Below are positions 34,033 through 43,081 of a stretch of DNA of 64,000 nt, in pieces. Within the stretch, counting starts at the first letter, position 1. Every line of letters begins with the position of its first letter. The translations under genes were made by a program, and so were the position numbers. The notes beneath the pieces are model-generated. The model searched no databases. It was not told the DNA's origin and saw nothing but the letters and a program-made list of their open reading frames with translations. Source of the DNA: Streptomyces chromofuscus (GTDB taxonomy: Bacteria; Actinomycetota; Actinomycetes; Streptomycetales; Streptomycetaceae); the NCBI RefSeq assembly GCF_015160875.1, contig NZ_CP063374.1, positions 7,195,501 through 7,259,500 on the forward strand. Direction: 5' to 3'.

Positions 34033-34377
34033 ATGAGCGAGACCGAGATCCGCGACGACCGGGCGGCGGGCCGCCTGGAGGCCGTCGGCGGTGGCGAAGT
34101 CGTCGGCCGCATCGAGTACTTCGTGCTCGACGGCCCGCAGCGCGCCCTGGTGCCGGTGCACACCATCGTGGAGCCGGCCCACGAGGGCAAGGGCATCGCG
34201 GGCTCCCTGGCGCGCGAGCTGTACGCCATCGCGGAACACGAGGGTGTTTCCGTCGCCCCGCTCTGCCCGTACGTCTCCAAGTGGGCCGAACGCCACCCCG
34301 ACGAGGCGCCCGCCGCCGACCCCGCGCTGCTGGACGCGGCGCAGGAGTGGCTGGCGGCACACCCCGGCCGGTTCTGA
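34033..34377 (+). CDS. Small GNAT-like acetyltransferase (YjdJ/PF14542 type)
   Basis: A 114-residue minimal GNAT protein. The acetyl-CoA loop is EGKGIAGSLARELY, and the family end motif PLCPYVSKWAERHPD is present. These short proteins keep the cofactor site but lack the usual N-terminal strands; their substrates are unknown. ATG with GAGGAG upstream. Lies between panD and the racemase-like gene, separated by 20 and 2 bp. Confidence 0.85.
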   Translation: MSETEIRDDRAAGRLEAVGGGEVVGRIEYFVLDGPQRALVPVHTIVEPAHEGKGIAGSLARELYAIAEHEGVSVAPLCPYVSKWAERHPDEAPAADPALLDAAQEWLAAHPGRF

Positions 34378-34379
34378 GC

Positions 34380-35060
34380 GTGCTCGCCCTGCTGCACACC
34401 TCACCCCTGCACGTCCCGGTCTTCGACGCCCTGCGCGAGGCGCACCATCCAGGGCTGGAACTGCGGCACCTCGTCCACGAGGACCTGCTGACCCGGGCCG
34501 GTCACGAGGGGCCGCAGGCGGTCGCCGAGGACGTACGGGAGGTACTGGACCGCGCCGCCGCCGACGGCGCCCGGGCCGTGCTGTGCACCTGTTCGAGCAT
34601 CGGCGGCGTCGCGGAGGCGGCCGCCGCCGGGGCCGGGGTGCCGGTGCTGCGCGTCGACCGTCCGATGGCGGCCGCCGCGGTGGCCGCCGGACCACGGGTC
34701 GCCGTCCTCGCCACGGTGGCGAGCACCCTCGCCCCCACGGTCGCCCTCGTGGAGGAGGAGGCCGCGCGCACCGGCCGCCCCGTCGAGGTGCGCGCGCGTC
34801 TCGTCGAGGACGCCTGGCCGCACTTCGAGGCGGGGGACGCCCGGGAGTACGCCCGCCGGGTGGCCGCGGTGGCCGACGAGGTCACCGACGCCGACGTGAT
34901 CGTCCTCGCCCAGGCCTCGATGACGCCCGCCCAGCAGCTGACGTCGACCACCGTTCCGATCCTGTCCAGCCCCCGGCCGGGGCTGGCGGCGGGGGCGCGG
35001 GCGGTCGGCGCGGAGACCGGCGAGAGCCCACCTGGGCCACGGAGTGACTCCGGCGGGTGA
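34380..35060 (+). CDS. Asp/Glu racemase-superfamily protein
   Basis: A 226-residue protein of the aspartate/glutamate/hydantoin racemase fold. The two active-site halves are CTCSSIGG (first Cys) and VLAQASMTP (where the second Cys is replaced by Ala-Ser). Loss of the second cysteine suggests a non-racemising or one-base enzyme. GTG start two bases after the GNAT stop, so co-expressed with panD. Being next to aspartate decarboxylase it may act on an aspartate-related compound; this is inference. Confidence 0.75.
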   Translation: MLALLHTSPLHVPVFDALREAHHPGLELRHLVHEDLLTRAGHEGPQAVAEDVREVLDRAAADGARAVLCTCSSIGGVAEAAAAGAGVPVLRVDRPMAAAAVAAGPRVAVLATVASTLAPTVALVEEEAARTGRPVEVRARLVEDAWPHFEAGDAREYARRVAAVADEVTDADVIVLAQASMTPAQQLTSTTVPILSSPRPGLAAGARAVGAETGESPPGPRSDSGG

Positions 35061-35132
35061 CTGGCGGCGCGGGGCGCCGGGTACGCGGGGAGTAGTCCAG
35101 AGCCGACGCTCACCGACTGGCCGGAGGACACC

Positions 35133-35345
35133 ATGACCGAGCCGCCCCCCGCACCGGTGCCACCGCCCCCGGGCCCTCAGCCGCACCCGGTGCCGCCCCC
35201 CGAACCACCCCCGGCGCCGACCCCGCCGCCGCCCCCGGCCCCGCAGCCGCCGGGCCCCCACCCGGCCCCGGACCCCAACCCGTCCCCGATCCCCCCGGGC
35301 CCGGAACCGGTCCCCAACCCGGAACCGGGACCACCCCTCACCTGA
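35133..35345 (+). CDS. Proline-rich small protein (70 aa)
   Basis: About half of the 70 residues are proline (PPPPGPQPHPVPPPEPPPAP...), with no signal peptide or membrane segment. A GGAGG site lies seven bases before the ATG. It would form an extended polyproline helix and stall ribosomes without EF-P. A terminator-like hairpin follows. Low-complexity sequence means the call rests on the start signals and position. Confidence 0.55.
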   Translation: MTEPPPAPVPPPPGPQPHPVPPPEPPPAPTPPPPPAPQPPGPHPAPDPNPSPIPPGPEPVPNPEPGPPLT

Positions 35346-35351
35346 CCATCA

Positions 35352-35383
35352 GCGGTGAGCGACAACAAAACGCCGCTCACCGC
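35352..35383. terminator. Terminator hairpin between convergent genes
   Basis: GCGGTGAGCG pairs with CGCTCACCGC across a 12-nt A-rich loop, 7 bp after the proline-rich gene. The perfect 10-bp stem may stop transcription from both sides (gndA comes from the right). Confidence 0.65.
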
Positions 35384-35519
35384 AACGCCCCCGCGTCAGC
35401 CGTGGCCGACTGTGAACCCCGCTCACGGCAACGCCGCTATAGAGGCACGGGGAGCTGGGGCACTGCGCGACCAGCCCTCACAGCCCCGCACCCCCGAGGC
35501 GACCGAACCGGCCGCGCCC

Positions 35520-36959
35520 CTACGCGGACACCTCCGACCGGTCCCCACCCCACAGCGTGTGGAACGTCCCGTCCCGATCGGTCCGCCGATACGTGTGCGC
35601 ACCGAAGAAGTCCCGCTGCCCCTGCGTGAGCGCCGCAGGCAACCGCTCGGCACGCAGCGCGTCGTAATAGGCGAGTGCCGCGGCGAACCCCGGCGTCGGC
35701 ACACCCTGCCGCGTCGCGGCGATCAGCACCTCACGCCAGTCGTCCTGGGCTTCGGCGATCTCCCGCGCGAACGTCTCGTCGGACAGCAGGCTCGGCAGGT
35801 CCGGCCGGGCGTCGTACGCGGCGCGGATGCGGTCCAGGAAGGCCGCGCGGATGATGCACCCGCCGCGCCAGATCGACGCGACCTGCCCGAGGTCGACGTC
35901 CCAGTCGTACTCCTCGCTGCCCGCCGCGATCTCGTGGAAGCCCTGCGTGTACGACACGATCTTCGACGCGTACAGCGCCTGCTCCACCCGGTCCGCGAAC
36001 GCCCCGGCCTCGTCCTTGCTCAGCGGCGCGGCCTTCGGACCCGCCAGCCCCCGCGAGGCCTCCCGCAGCGCCGCGTGGCCGGACAGCGAGCGCGCGAAGA
36101 CCGCCTCGGCGATCCCGGAGACCGGCACGCCCATGTCCAGCGCGATCTGGACCGTCCAGCGGCCGGTGCCCTTCTGCTCCGCCTGGTCCACCACCACGTC
36201 CACGAACGGCTTGCCGGTCGCCGCGTCCACGTGGGACAGCACCTCGGCCGTGATCTCGATCAGGTAGGAGTCCAGCCGGCCCGTGTTCCAGGTGCGGAAG
36301 ATCTCCGCGATCTCCGCGGGGGCGTACCCGGCGACGTCGCGCAGCAGCTGGTACGCCTCGCCGATCAGCTGCATGTCGGCGTACTCGATGCCGTTGTGCA
36401 CCATCTTCACGAAGTGCCCCGCGCCGTCCGGACCCACGTGGGTCACACAGGGCGCGCCGTCGGCCGCCTTCGCGGAGATCTTCTCCAGCATCGGCCCCAG
36501 CGATCCGTACGACTCCTTCGAGCCGCCCGGCATGATGCTCGGCCCGTGCAGCGCGCCCTCCTCGCCGCCGGAGATGCCGGTGCCGACGAAGTGGATGCCC
36601 TGCTCGCGCAGCTCGCGCTCGCGGCGCCGGGTGTCGGCGAAGTGCGCGTTGCCGCCGTCGATGATCATGTCGCCGGGCTCCAGCAGCGGGGCGAACTCCT
36701 GGATCACCGCGTCGGTCGGCTCACCGGCCTTGACCATGATGACCAGGCGGCGCGGCCGTTCCAGGGCCGCCACGAAGTCCTTGGCGGTCTCCGCCGCGAC
36801 GAACTCGCCCTCGCCGCCGAACTCCTCCACCAGCGCGTGCGTCCGGGACGACGTCCGGTTGTGCACCGCGACCGTGTAGCCGTTGCGCGCGAAGTTGCGG
36901 GCGAGATTGCTTCCCATGACCGCGAGACCCGTGACGCCGATCTGGGCTGAAGTGCTCAT
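35520..36959 (-). CDS. gndA: 6-phosphogluconate dehydrogenase (NADP-dependent, decarboxylating)
   Basis: A 479-residue enzyme of the oxidative pentose phosphate pathway, converting 6-phosphogluconate to ribulose 5-phosphate, CO2 and NADPH. Motifs: GLAVMGSNLARN (cofactor), NRTSSRT (2'-phosphate preference), GGEEGALHGPSIMPGG, and the catalytic lysine in GHFVKMVHNGIEY. C-terminal tail YRRTDRDGTFHTLW as in dimeric Gnd. Length is that of the long (dimeric) type. Single gene, divergent from the wall hydrolase. Confidence 0.96.
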   Translation of the reverse strand: MSTSAQIGVTGLAVMGSNLARNFARNGYTVAVHNRTSSRTHALVEEFGGEGEFVAAETAKDFVAALERPRRLVIMVKAGEPTDAVIQEFAPLLEPGDMIIDGGNAHFADTRRRERELREQGIHFVGTGISGGEEGALHGPSIMPGGSKESYGSLGPMLEKISAKAADGAPCVTHVGPDGAGHFVKMVHNGIEYADMQLIGEAYQLLRDVAGYAPAEIAEIFRTWNTGRLDSYLIEITAEVLSHVDAATGKPFVDVVVDQAEQKGTGRWTVQIALDMGVPVSGIAEAVFARSLSGHAALREASRGLAGPKAAPLSKDEAGAFADRVEQALYASKIVSYTQGFHEIAAGSEEYDWDVDLGQVASIWRGGCIIRAAFLDRIRAAYDARPDLPSLLSDETFAREIAEAQDDWREVLIAATRQGVPTPGFAAALAYYDALRAERLPAALTQGQRDFFGAHTYRRTDRDGTFHTLWGGDRSEVSA

Positions 36960-37336
36960 ACCGCCTGCTCCTCATTGGGACCCGGGGATCCCGTAGTAGC
37001 TCGTGTATCGGTGATGGTGATCCGAAATGCGCGTATCTGAGTATGTGGGTATGTATGTGTTTGTGTGGTCCGGCACCGCCGACCTGTCGGTCCGCTGTGT
37101 CGCCAGTATCGCCTCCCGGCCATCCTGACGTGCCGATACGCCGACCGCATGTCCGGGGCCGACGGGGGTCAGTACGTACGGAAGGGGTCCGGCGCCTCAC
37201 CACGCGCCGGGTGCCCCGGCAACGGGAGTGCGATCCGCGCCAATTGGGCCGTCCAGTCGGCCGATTGCCGTCTTGTCATGGCCTGTTCGCGGTGCATACT
37301 TTTGCCCCTCCTGACGCTTGTCGAGGGGGACTTCCC
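36960..37336. other. Intergenic region between gndA and the wall hydrolase
   Basis: About 380 bp. An AT-rich GTATGTATGTG stretch (37040-37065) lies on the gndA side. On the other side, 37188-37260 can fold into hairpins (CCGGCGC with GCGCCGG). I looked for a c-di-AMP (ydaO) riboswitch, known before rpf genes in Streptomyces, and did not find its conserved core. Confidence 0.4.
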
Positions 37337-38506
37337 ATGGCCGTACGCGGCCGGCACCGCCGGTATCAGCCGAACAGGATCAACCGCGCCTCGCTCACCG
37401 TCACGGCGGGCGGCGCCGGCATGGCCCTCCCGTTCGTCGGCACCGGCGCCGCGCACGCGGCCGACGTGGACACCTGGGACAAGGTCGCCGCGTGCGAGTC
37501 GAGCAACGACTGGAACATCAACACCGGCAACGGCTACTACGGCGGCCTGCAGTTCAGCCAGTCCACCTGGGAGGCCTACGGCGGCACCGCGTACGCGGCC
37601 CGCGCCGACCTGGCCACCAAGGACCAGCAGATCGCCGTCGCGGAGAAGGTCCTCGACGGGCAGGGCCCGGGCGCCTGGCCGGTGTGCTCGCAGCGCGCCG
37701 GGCTGACGCGGGGCGGCGAGAGCCCGGACGTCAGACCCGCCGGCACCTCGACGCGGACCCCGAAGTCCACGGCGGCCGACGTCCAGCCGCAGACCACACC
37801 CCAGTCGCGGGCCGGGACCGCCGAGATGTACACCGTCGTCCGCGGCGACACGCTCTCGACCATCGCCGAGGAACGCGACGTCCGGGGCGGCTGGCAGCGC
37901 CTGTACGCCGCCAACCGCAGGACCATCGGGGCCGACCCCGACCTGATCCTGCCCGGCCAGCGGCTGAACCTGCGCGCCAAGGCCACGTCCGCCCCGAGCG
38001 CTCCGCCCACCTCCGGCAAGCCGGCCACGACCCGGCAGGCCCCCAAGTCGTCGCCCAAGAAGCCCGCTTCGGACAAGAGCAGCGCCACCGAACAGCGCCA
38101 CGGCGCTCTCGTCGCCCCGGTCAGCGGCCCTCTGGGCACCGCCTACCGCGCGACGGGCTCCAGCTGGTCCAAGGGCTACCACACCGGCGTGGACTTCCCG
38201 GCGCCCACCGGCAGCTCGGTGAAGGCGGTGGGCCCGGGCCGGGTCGTCGACGCCGGATGGGGCGGCTCCTTCGGCTACCAGGTCGTCATCCGGCACACCG
38301 ACGGACGCTACAGCCAGTACGCGCACCTGTCGGCGATCTCCGTGAAGGCCGGGCAGTCGGTGAGCGCCGGCCAGCGCATCGGACGCGTGGGCTCCACCGG
38401 CAACAGCTCGGGCCCTCATCTGCACTTCGAGGTGCGGACAGGGCCCGGTTTCGGCACGGACGTCGACCCGCTGGCCTATCTGCGGGCCGGCGGCGTCAGG
38501 ATCTGA
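37337..38506 (+). CDS. Secreted Rpf/LysM/M23 cell-wall hydrolase
   Basis: A 389-residue exported protein with three wall-related domains. After a signal peptide (to about AAHAAD) comes an Rpf lysozyme-like domain (VAACESSNDWNINTGNGYYGGLQFSQSTW, catalytic Glu in ACES). Then come a LysM (MYTVVRGDTLSTIAEE), a Lys/Pro-rich linker, and an M23 metallopeptidase (GYHTGVDFPAPTG and SGPHLHFEV, zinc ligands His-x3-Asp and His-x-His). It would cut both the glycan and peptide of peptidoglycan, as in spore germination or growth. The 3' end overlaps the convergent transporter gene by 11 bp. Confidence 0.93.
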   Translation: MAVRGRHRRYQPNRINRASLTVTAGGAGMALPFVGTGAAHAADVDTWDKVAACESSNDWNINTGNGYYGGLQFSQSTWEAYGGTAYAARADLATKDQQIAVAEKVLDGQGPGAWPVCSQRAGLTRGGESPDVRPAGTSTRTPKSTAADVQPQTTPQSRAGTAEMYTVVRGDTLSTIAEERDVRGGWQRLYAANRRTIGADPDLILPGQRLNLRAKATSAPSAPPTSGKPATTRQAPKSSPKKPASDKSSATEQRHGALVAPVSGPLGTAYRATGSSWSKGYHTGVDFPAPTGSSVKAVGPGRVVDAGWGGSFGYQVVIRHTDGRYSQYAHLSAISVKAGQSVSAGQRIGRVGSTGNSSGPHLHFEVRTGPGFGTDVDPLAYLRAGGVRI

Positions 38507-39590
38507 CCCGGACCCGGCCGCGCTCCACGGCCGGGAAGGGGACGTACGGCGCGCCGTACAGGGCGTAGTACGGCGGTGAAGTCTCCGCGGGAGCGGCGGG
38601 CGCGGCGTCGTCCTGGTCGTACCCGCCGTCGCCGCGCACGGCCCGGCCGTACACGCCCTCCGTCAGCGGGCTCGGCAGGAAGACGCCGTCGGGCAGGGCC
38701 ATGGCCGTCGGCTTGCGGGCGGGGAGGAGCTCCGGCTCGGGCAGCGGCGTCACGTCCTCGGCCCGGGCCCGCTCGACGCGCTCCGCCGTCAGCAGGACCA
38801 GCCCGGCGGCCGCCACCGCACCGCAGCCCAGCGCGAGCGCGGTGCCCGTGGTGCCGTACCGGAAGGTCTCGCCGAACATCGTGATGCCCACCGCGGCGGC
38901 CACGACGGGGTTCACCACCGTCAGCGTGGCCAGCGGGGCCGCCAGGCCCGCTCCCCGGTAGGCGGCCTGGGACAGCAGCAGACCGGCGACGGCGAACACG
39001 CCGATCGCGGCCAGGGCCGGCAGCAGCGCCGACGTCACCCCGCCCGTCCAGTCGACCGCGACCGTCTTGGTGAAGACCGAGGAGATGCCGAACGCTGTGC
39101 CGGACGCGGTGGCGAGCACCATGGCCCGCACCGCCGGACGCCGGTGCGCCGCCCGGCCCACGGCCATCAGCGCCCCGACCACACCGGCGGTCGCCAGGAA
39201 CACGCCGAGCTGCTGGCTGCCGTCCAGCGACCGCGCGTCCGAGCTGCCGACCAGGGACAGCAGACCCGCGAGGCCGACGGTCGCCATGACGGCCCCCCGC
39301 CAGGCCGTCGAACCGGCCTTGCGGCCCACGCACAGCGCCGCCATGGGCAGCGCGAAGACGATGGTCAGTGCCCCCAACGGCTGCACCACGCTCAGCGGGC
39401 CGTAGGCCAGGGCCGCCACGTGCAGCAGGCCACCGAGGCCGTTCAGCGCGACCGCGGCCCACCAGCCCGGCCGGCGCAAGGGGGCGTACTGCCCGTCCGA
39501 CACCGCCACGTGCTCCTGCACGATCGCCCCGCCCGCGTACGCCACGGCGGAGACGAGCGACAGCAGCACGGACAGCGCGAGGGCGCTCAT
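38496..39590 (-). CDS. EamA/DMT-type membrane transporter
   Basis: A 364-residue protein with about nine hydrophobic helices in the first 285 residues, including the EamA-like AYGPLSVVQPLGALTIVFALP and TLTVVNPVVAAAVGITMFGE. The last 80 residues are a hydrophilic, Pro/Tyr-rich tail (PYYALYGAPYVPFP), unusual for the family. The start at 39590 was chosen at the first helix after a GAGG-like site. Substrate unknown; members export amino acids or metabolites. Confidence 0.85.
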   Translation of the reverse strand: MSALALSVLLSLVSAVAYAGGAIVQEHVAVSDGQYAPLRRPGWWAAVALNGLGGLLHVAALAYGPLSVVQPLGALTIVFALPMAALCVGRKAGSTAWRGAVMATVGLAGLLSLVGSSDARSLDGSQQLGVFLATAGVVGALMAVGRAAHRRPAVRAMVLATASGTAFGISSVFTKTVAVDWTGGVTSALLPALAAIGVFAVAGLLLSQAAYRGAGLAAPLATLTVVNPVVAAAVGITMFGETFRYGTTGTALALGCGAVAAAGLVLLTAERVERARAEDVTPLPEPELLPARKPTAMALPDGVFLPSPLTEGVYGRAVRGDGGYDQDDAAPAAPAETSPPYYALYGAPYVPFPAVERGRVRVRS

Positions 39591-39818
39591 GGCCTGCTCC
39601 TCTGCGGGCGGCGGGGGCCCCAGGCCCGGCGCGGCGAACGATCGACGTCCATGAACAACACGATGCCTTGTCGAGCTGTTCCCGTCGTCGTCCCTGAGGC
39701 CGCAATAAGACCTACTGCCGATGGAGTACGACCAGCCGCCCGTCATCCCCAGGGTGGGCTACCGGGGAGGCAGACCCGCAGGGCTCAGCCCCTAGGGGAC
39801 TTGGTACTACTGCTCCTC

Positions 39819-40577
39819 GTGGACCTCGACCCCCAGCTCACCGGCCTGAACCAGCTCGGCGGCTTCTTCGTGCTGCGCACGGTCGTGGACGCGGCCCGTA
39901 ACCCGGCGAGGCCGCTGCCGACCCTCGCACAGACATACGACGGTACGGCATCGGGTGTTCAGCCCGATCCCCTGGCGTCGCGTGTGCGGACAGTGGCGAC
40001 GGCCCTGCGGGCTCCGGAGGCGCGGGTCGCCGCTTCGGTGGCGCACCTGGGCCTCGCGGCGCGGCTCTGGTCACCGGCCCTCGGCTGCGCCGCCCTGTAC
40101 GGCCGGATCCCCGACCTCGACCCGCGGCTGCTGCGCTGGGACGCCGACGCCGGCGCCCCCGACGACCTGTGGCTGACCGAGGTGCGCCCGCTGCCGGGAG
40201 ACGCCGCCACCCTCGTGGACGTCGTGCTGCACGGCCACCTCCAGCCGCTGGCGGCCACCCTGCGCGCCCGTCACCGGCTCGCGCGGGGACTGCTGTGGGG
40301 GAACGCGGCCTCCGCCCTGGCCGGTGCCGTCCGCGAACTGGACCGCCGGGCGCGGGCCGACGGCCGTACGGACATCGCCGCCCGGGCCCGCGCGCTGACC
40401 GCCGAACTCTTCGCCCACCCTCTGCTGCGCGACACCGGCACCCGGACCGGCACCGCCTTCCGGCGCCGCAGCTGCTGCCTGTACTACCGGGTGCCCGGGG
40501 CAGGCGTCTGCGGCGACTGCTGCTTCACCAGAACGCCCACGGCTCGGCCCCGGACGCCCCGGACGCCCATGGCTTGA
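39819..40577 (+). CDS. (2Fe-2S) protein, FhuF-like ferric reductase family
   Basis: A 252-residue protein. The C-terminal motif RRRSCCLYYRVPGAGVCGDCCF has the CC-x10-Cxx-C arrangement of FhuF-type ferric-siderophore reductases. The rest is alpha-helical. The start is uncertain: GTG at 39819 fits the usual DPxLTxL beginning. No siderophore genes are adjacent. A likely cytosolic iron-releasing role is inferred from family. Confidence 0.8.
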   Translation: MDLDPQLTGLNQLGGFFVLRTVVDAARNPARPLPTLAQTYDGTASGVQPDPLASRVRTVATALRAPEARVAASVAHLGLAARLWSPALGCAALYGRIPDLDPRLLRWDADAGAPDDLWLTEVRPLPGDAATLVDVVLHGHLQPLAATLRARHRLARGLLWGNAASALAGAVRELDRRARADGRTDIAARARALTAELFAHPLLRDTGTRTGTAFRRRSCCLYYRVPGAGVCGDCCFTRTPTARPRTPRTPMA

Positions 40578-40660
40578 TCCCGCGGCCGTCCCGTGGTCTT
40601 CCGCCCGCGCCGCATCTGGGTGACCATGAGGGGACCAGCCGCTGAGACAGGGGGTTCCGG

Positions 40661-41812
40661 GTGCGAGTGGGACTGCTGACCCGGGAGTACCCGCCGGACG
40701 TGTACGGCGGCGCGGGCGTCCATGTGGAGTTCCTCGCCCGGGAGTTGCGCTCCCTGGTCGACCTCGACGTGCACTGCTGGGGCGAGGGCCGCAACGAGGG
40801 CGTGGTCCGCCACCGCCCCTGGCCCACCCTCGACGGCGCCAACGACGCCCTGCGCACCTTCTCCGTCGACCTCTCCGTCGCCGCCGCCCTCCAGGGCCGC
40901 GAACTGGTCCACTCCCACACCTGGTACGCCCATCTCGCCGGCCACCTCGCCAAACTCCTGTACGGCATCCCGCACGTGATGACCGCCCACTCCCTGGAGC
41001 CGCTGCGCCCCTGGAAGGCCGAGCAACTCGGCGGCGGATACGCCCTGTCGAGCTGGGCCGAGCGCACCGCGATCGAGGCCGCCGACGCGGTGATCGCCGT
41101 GTCGGGCGCGATGCGCGAGGACATCCTCGCCTGCTATCCGGCACTGGACCCGGACCGCGTCCACGTCGTGCACAACGGCATCGACACCGAGCTGTACCGG
41201 CCGGACCCCGCCACCGACGTCCTGCACCGCCTGGGCGTCGACCCGGCCCGCCCGTACGTGCTGTTCGTCGGCCGCATCACCCGGCAGAAGGGCGTCCCCC
41301 ATCTGCTGCGCGCGGTGCGCGACATCGACCCGTCGGCCCAGGTCGTGCTGTGCGCGGGCGCGCCCGACACCCCCGAGATCGACCAGGAGTTCCGCGAGCT
41401 GTACCGGGAGCTGAGCCGGGTCCGCGACGGCGTGCACTGGATCCCCCGGATGCTGCCACGCCCGGAAGTGATCCAACTCCTCACACACGCGGCCGTCTTC
41501 GTCTGCCCTTCGGTGTACGAGCCCCTGGGCATCGTCAACCTGGAGGCCATGGCCTGCGGCACCGCGGTCGTGGCCTCCGAGGTCGGCGGCATCCCGGAGG
41601 TCGTCGCCGACGGCAAGACCGGCCTGCTGGTGCCCGTGAACGACGACTTCGAGGCCGACCTGGCCCGCGCCCTGGACGCGGTGCTCGGCGACCCGGAGGG
41701 TGCCCGGCGGATGGGTGAGGAGGGGCGGGAGCGCGCGGTGGGCGAGTTCGGCTGGGGCACGGTCGCCCGGCGCACGGCTCGCCTTTACGGGAACGTCCTG
41801 ATTCCGGGGTAG
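40661..41812 (+). CDS. glgA: Glycogen synthase / maltose-1-phosphate synthase (GT4)
   Basis: A 383-residue GT-B glycosyltransferase. N-terminal EYPPDVYGGAGVHVEFLAREL, catalytic HSHTWYAHLAGH, ADP-glucose loop VGRITRQKGVPHLL and the family E-x7-E in PSVYEPLGIVNLEAMACG. This is the short actinobacterial GlgA/GlgM type that uses ADP-glucose from GlgC, the next gene 48 bp downstream. In actinobacteria the acceptor may be glucose 1-phosphate (GlgM) rather than glycogen; the sequence alone does not decide. Confidence 0.92.
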   Translation: MRVGLLTREYPPDVYGGAGVHVEFLARELRSLVDLDVHCWGEGRNEGVVRHRPWPTLDGANDALRTFSVDLSVAAALQGRELVHSHTWYAHLAGHLAKLLYGIPHVMTAHSLEPLRPWKAEQLGGGYALSSWAERTAIEAADAVIAVSGAMREDILACYPALDPDRVHVVHNGIDTELYRPDPATDVLHRLGVDPARPYVLFVGRITRQKGVPHLLRAVRDIDPSAQVVLCAGAPDTPEIDQEFRELYRELSRVRDGVHWIPRMLPRPEVIQLLTHAAVFVCPSVYEPLGIVNLEAMACGTAVVASEVGGIPEVVADGKTGLLVPVNDDFEADLARALDAVLGDPEGARRMGEEGRERAVGEFGWGTVARRTARLYGNVLIPG

Positions 41813-41860
41813 TCGACAGAGCAGAGCACGACGGAACAACGGGCGTAGAAGGGCGGCGGG

Positions 41861-43081
41861 ATGCGGCGCGGTGGACCTTCGGTGCTGGGAATCGTACTGG
41901 CGGGCGGGGAGGGCAAGCGCCTGATGCCGCTGACCGCGGACCGGGCGAAACCCGCGGTGACCTTCGGCGGCACGTACCGCCTGGTGGACTTCGTCCTGTC
42001 CAACCTCGTCAACGGCGACATCCTGCGCATCTGCGTCCTCACGCAGTACAAGTCGCACTCGCTGGACCGGCACATCACCACCACCTGGCGGATGTCCAGC
42101 CTGCTCGGCAACTACGTCACGCCGGTCCCGGCCCAGCAGCGGCTCGGCCCGCGCTGGTTCCTGGGCAGCGCGGACGCGATCCTGCAGTCGCTGAACCTGA
42201 TCCACGACGAACAGCCGGAATACGTGGCGGTGTTCGGCGCCGACCATGTCTACCGCATGGACCCGCGCCAGATGCTCGCCCAGCACATCGAGTCCGGCGC
42301 GGGCGTGACGGTGGCCGGCATCCGTGTCCCGCGCTCCGAGTCGTCCTCCTTCGGGGTGATCACGCCGGGCTCGGACGGCAGTACCGTCGAGCGGTTCCTG
42401 GAGAAGCCCGCGGACCCGCCGGGCCTGCCGGACGCCCCCGACTGCGTACTCGCCTCGATGGGCAACTACATCTTCACCACCAAGGCACTCGTCGAGGCCC
42501 TCCAGCGGGACGCCGAGGACCAGAACTCCGTGCATGACATGGGCGGTTCGATTCTGCCCCAGCTCACCGCGCGCGGCGAGGCGCACCTGTACGACTTCGG
42601 CGGCAACCACGTGCCCGGCGAGACGACGCGCGACCAGGGGTACTGGCGGGACGTCGGCACGCTCGACGCGTACTACGACGCCCACATGGACCTGATCGCC
42701 GAGCGACCCGCCTTCAACCTCTACAACCGCAGCTGGCCCGTCTACACCCACTCCAACCAACTCTCCCCGGCCCGCTTCAACGCGGGCGGCATCGCCGGCG
42801 AGTCCATCATCAGCGCGGGCTGCCTGATCCGGGGGCAGGTCACCCGGTCCGTGCTGTCGCCGGGTGTGGTGGTCGACCCCGGAGCGGTCGTCCAGGGCTC
42901 GGTGCTGCACGACAACGTGCACATAGGGCGGGGCGCGGTGGTGCGGGGCGCCGTGCTCGACAAGAACGTCGAGGTGCCCCCGGGCGCGACGATCGGCGTG
43001 AACCCGGAGCGGGACGCGGAGCTGTACACCGTGTCCAAGGGCGGGGTGATCGCACTGGGGAAGGGGCAGCGGGTGCCGTGA
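41861..43081 (+). CDS. glgC: Glucose-1-phosphate adenylyltransferase
   Basis: A 406-residue ADP-glucose pyrophosphorylase. N-terminal nucleotide motif VLAGGEGKRLMPLTADRAKPAV, substrate region VFGADHVYRMD, FLEKP, YWRDVGTLDAYYDAH, and a left-handed beta-helix C-terminus (GGIAGESIISAGC, VVDPGAVVQGSVLHDNVHIGRGA). It makes ADP-glucose from glucose 1-phosphate and ATP. Co-transcribed with glgA. Confidence 0.96.
   Translation: MRRGGPSVLGIVLAGGEGKRLMPLTADRAKPAVTFGGTYRLVDFVLSNLVNGDILRICVLTQYKSHSLDRHITTTWRMSSLLGNYVTPVPAQQRLGPRWFLGSADAILQSLNLIHDEQPEYVAVFGADHVYRMDPRQMLAQHIESGAGVTVAGIRVPRSESSSFGVITPGSDGSTVERFLEKPADPPGLPDAPDCVLASMGNYIFTTKALVEALQRDAEDQNSVHDMGGSILPQLTARGEAHLYDFGGNHVPGETTRDQGYWRDVGTLDAYYDAHMDLIAERPAFNLYNRSWPVYTHSNQLSPARFNAGGIAGESIISAGCLIRGQVTRSVLSPGVVVDPGAVVQGSVLHDNVHIGRGAVVRGAVLDKNVEVPPGATIGVNPERDAELYTVSKGGVIALGKGQRVP

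Noticed and set aside
37100..37336. c-di-AMP (ydaO) riboswitch before the Rpf/LysM/M23 gene
   Set aside because: Such riboswitches precede rpf genes in Streptomyces, but I could not find the conserved core blocks here; only generic GC-rich hairpins are visible.
39721..39795. A 24-codon frame (MEYDQPPVIPRVGYRGG...) before the FhuF-like gene
   Set aside because: No ribosome binding site and no sign of a leader peptide function; kept out of the gene list.
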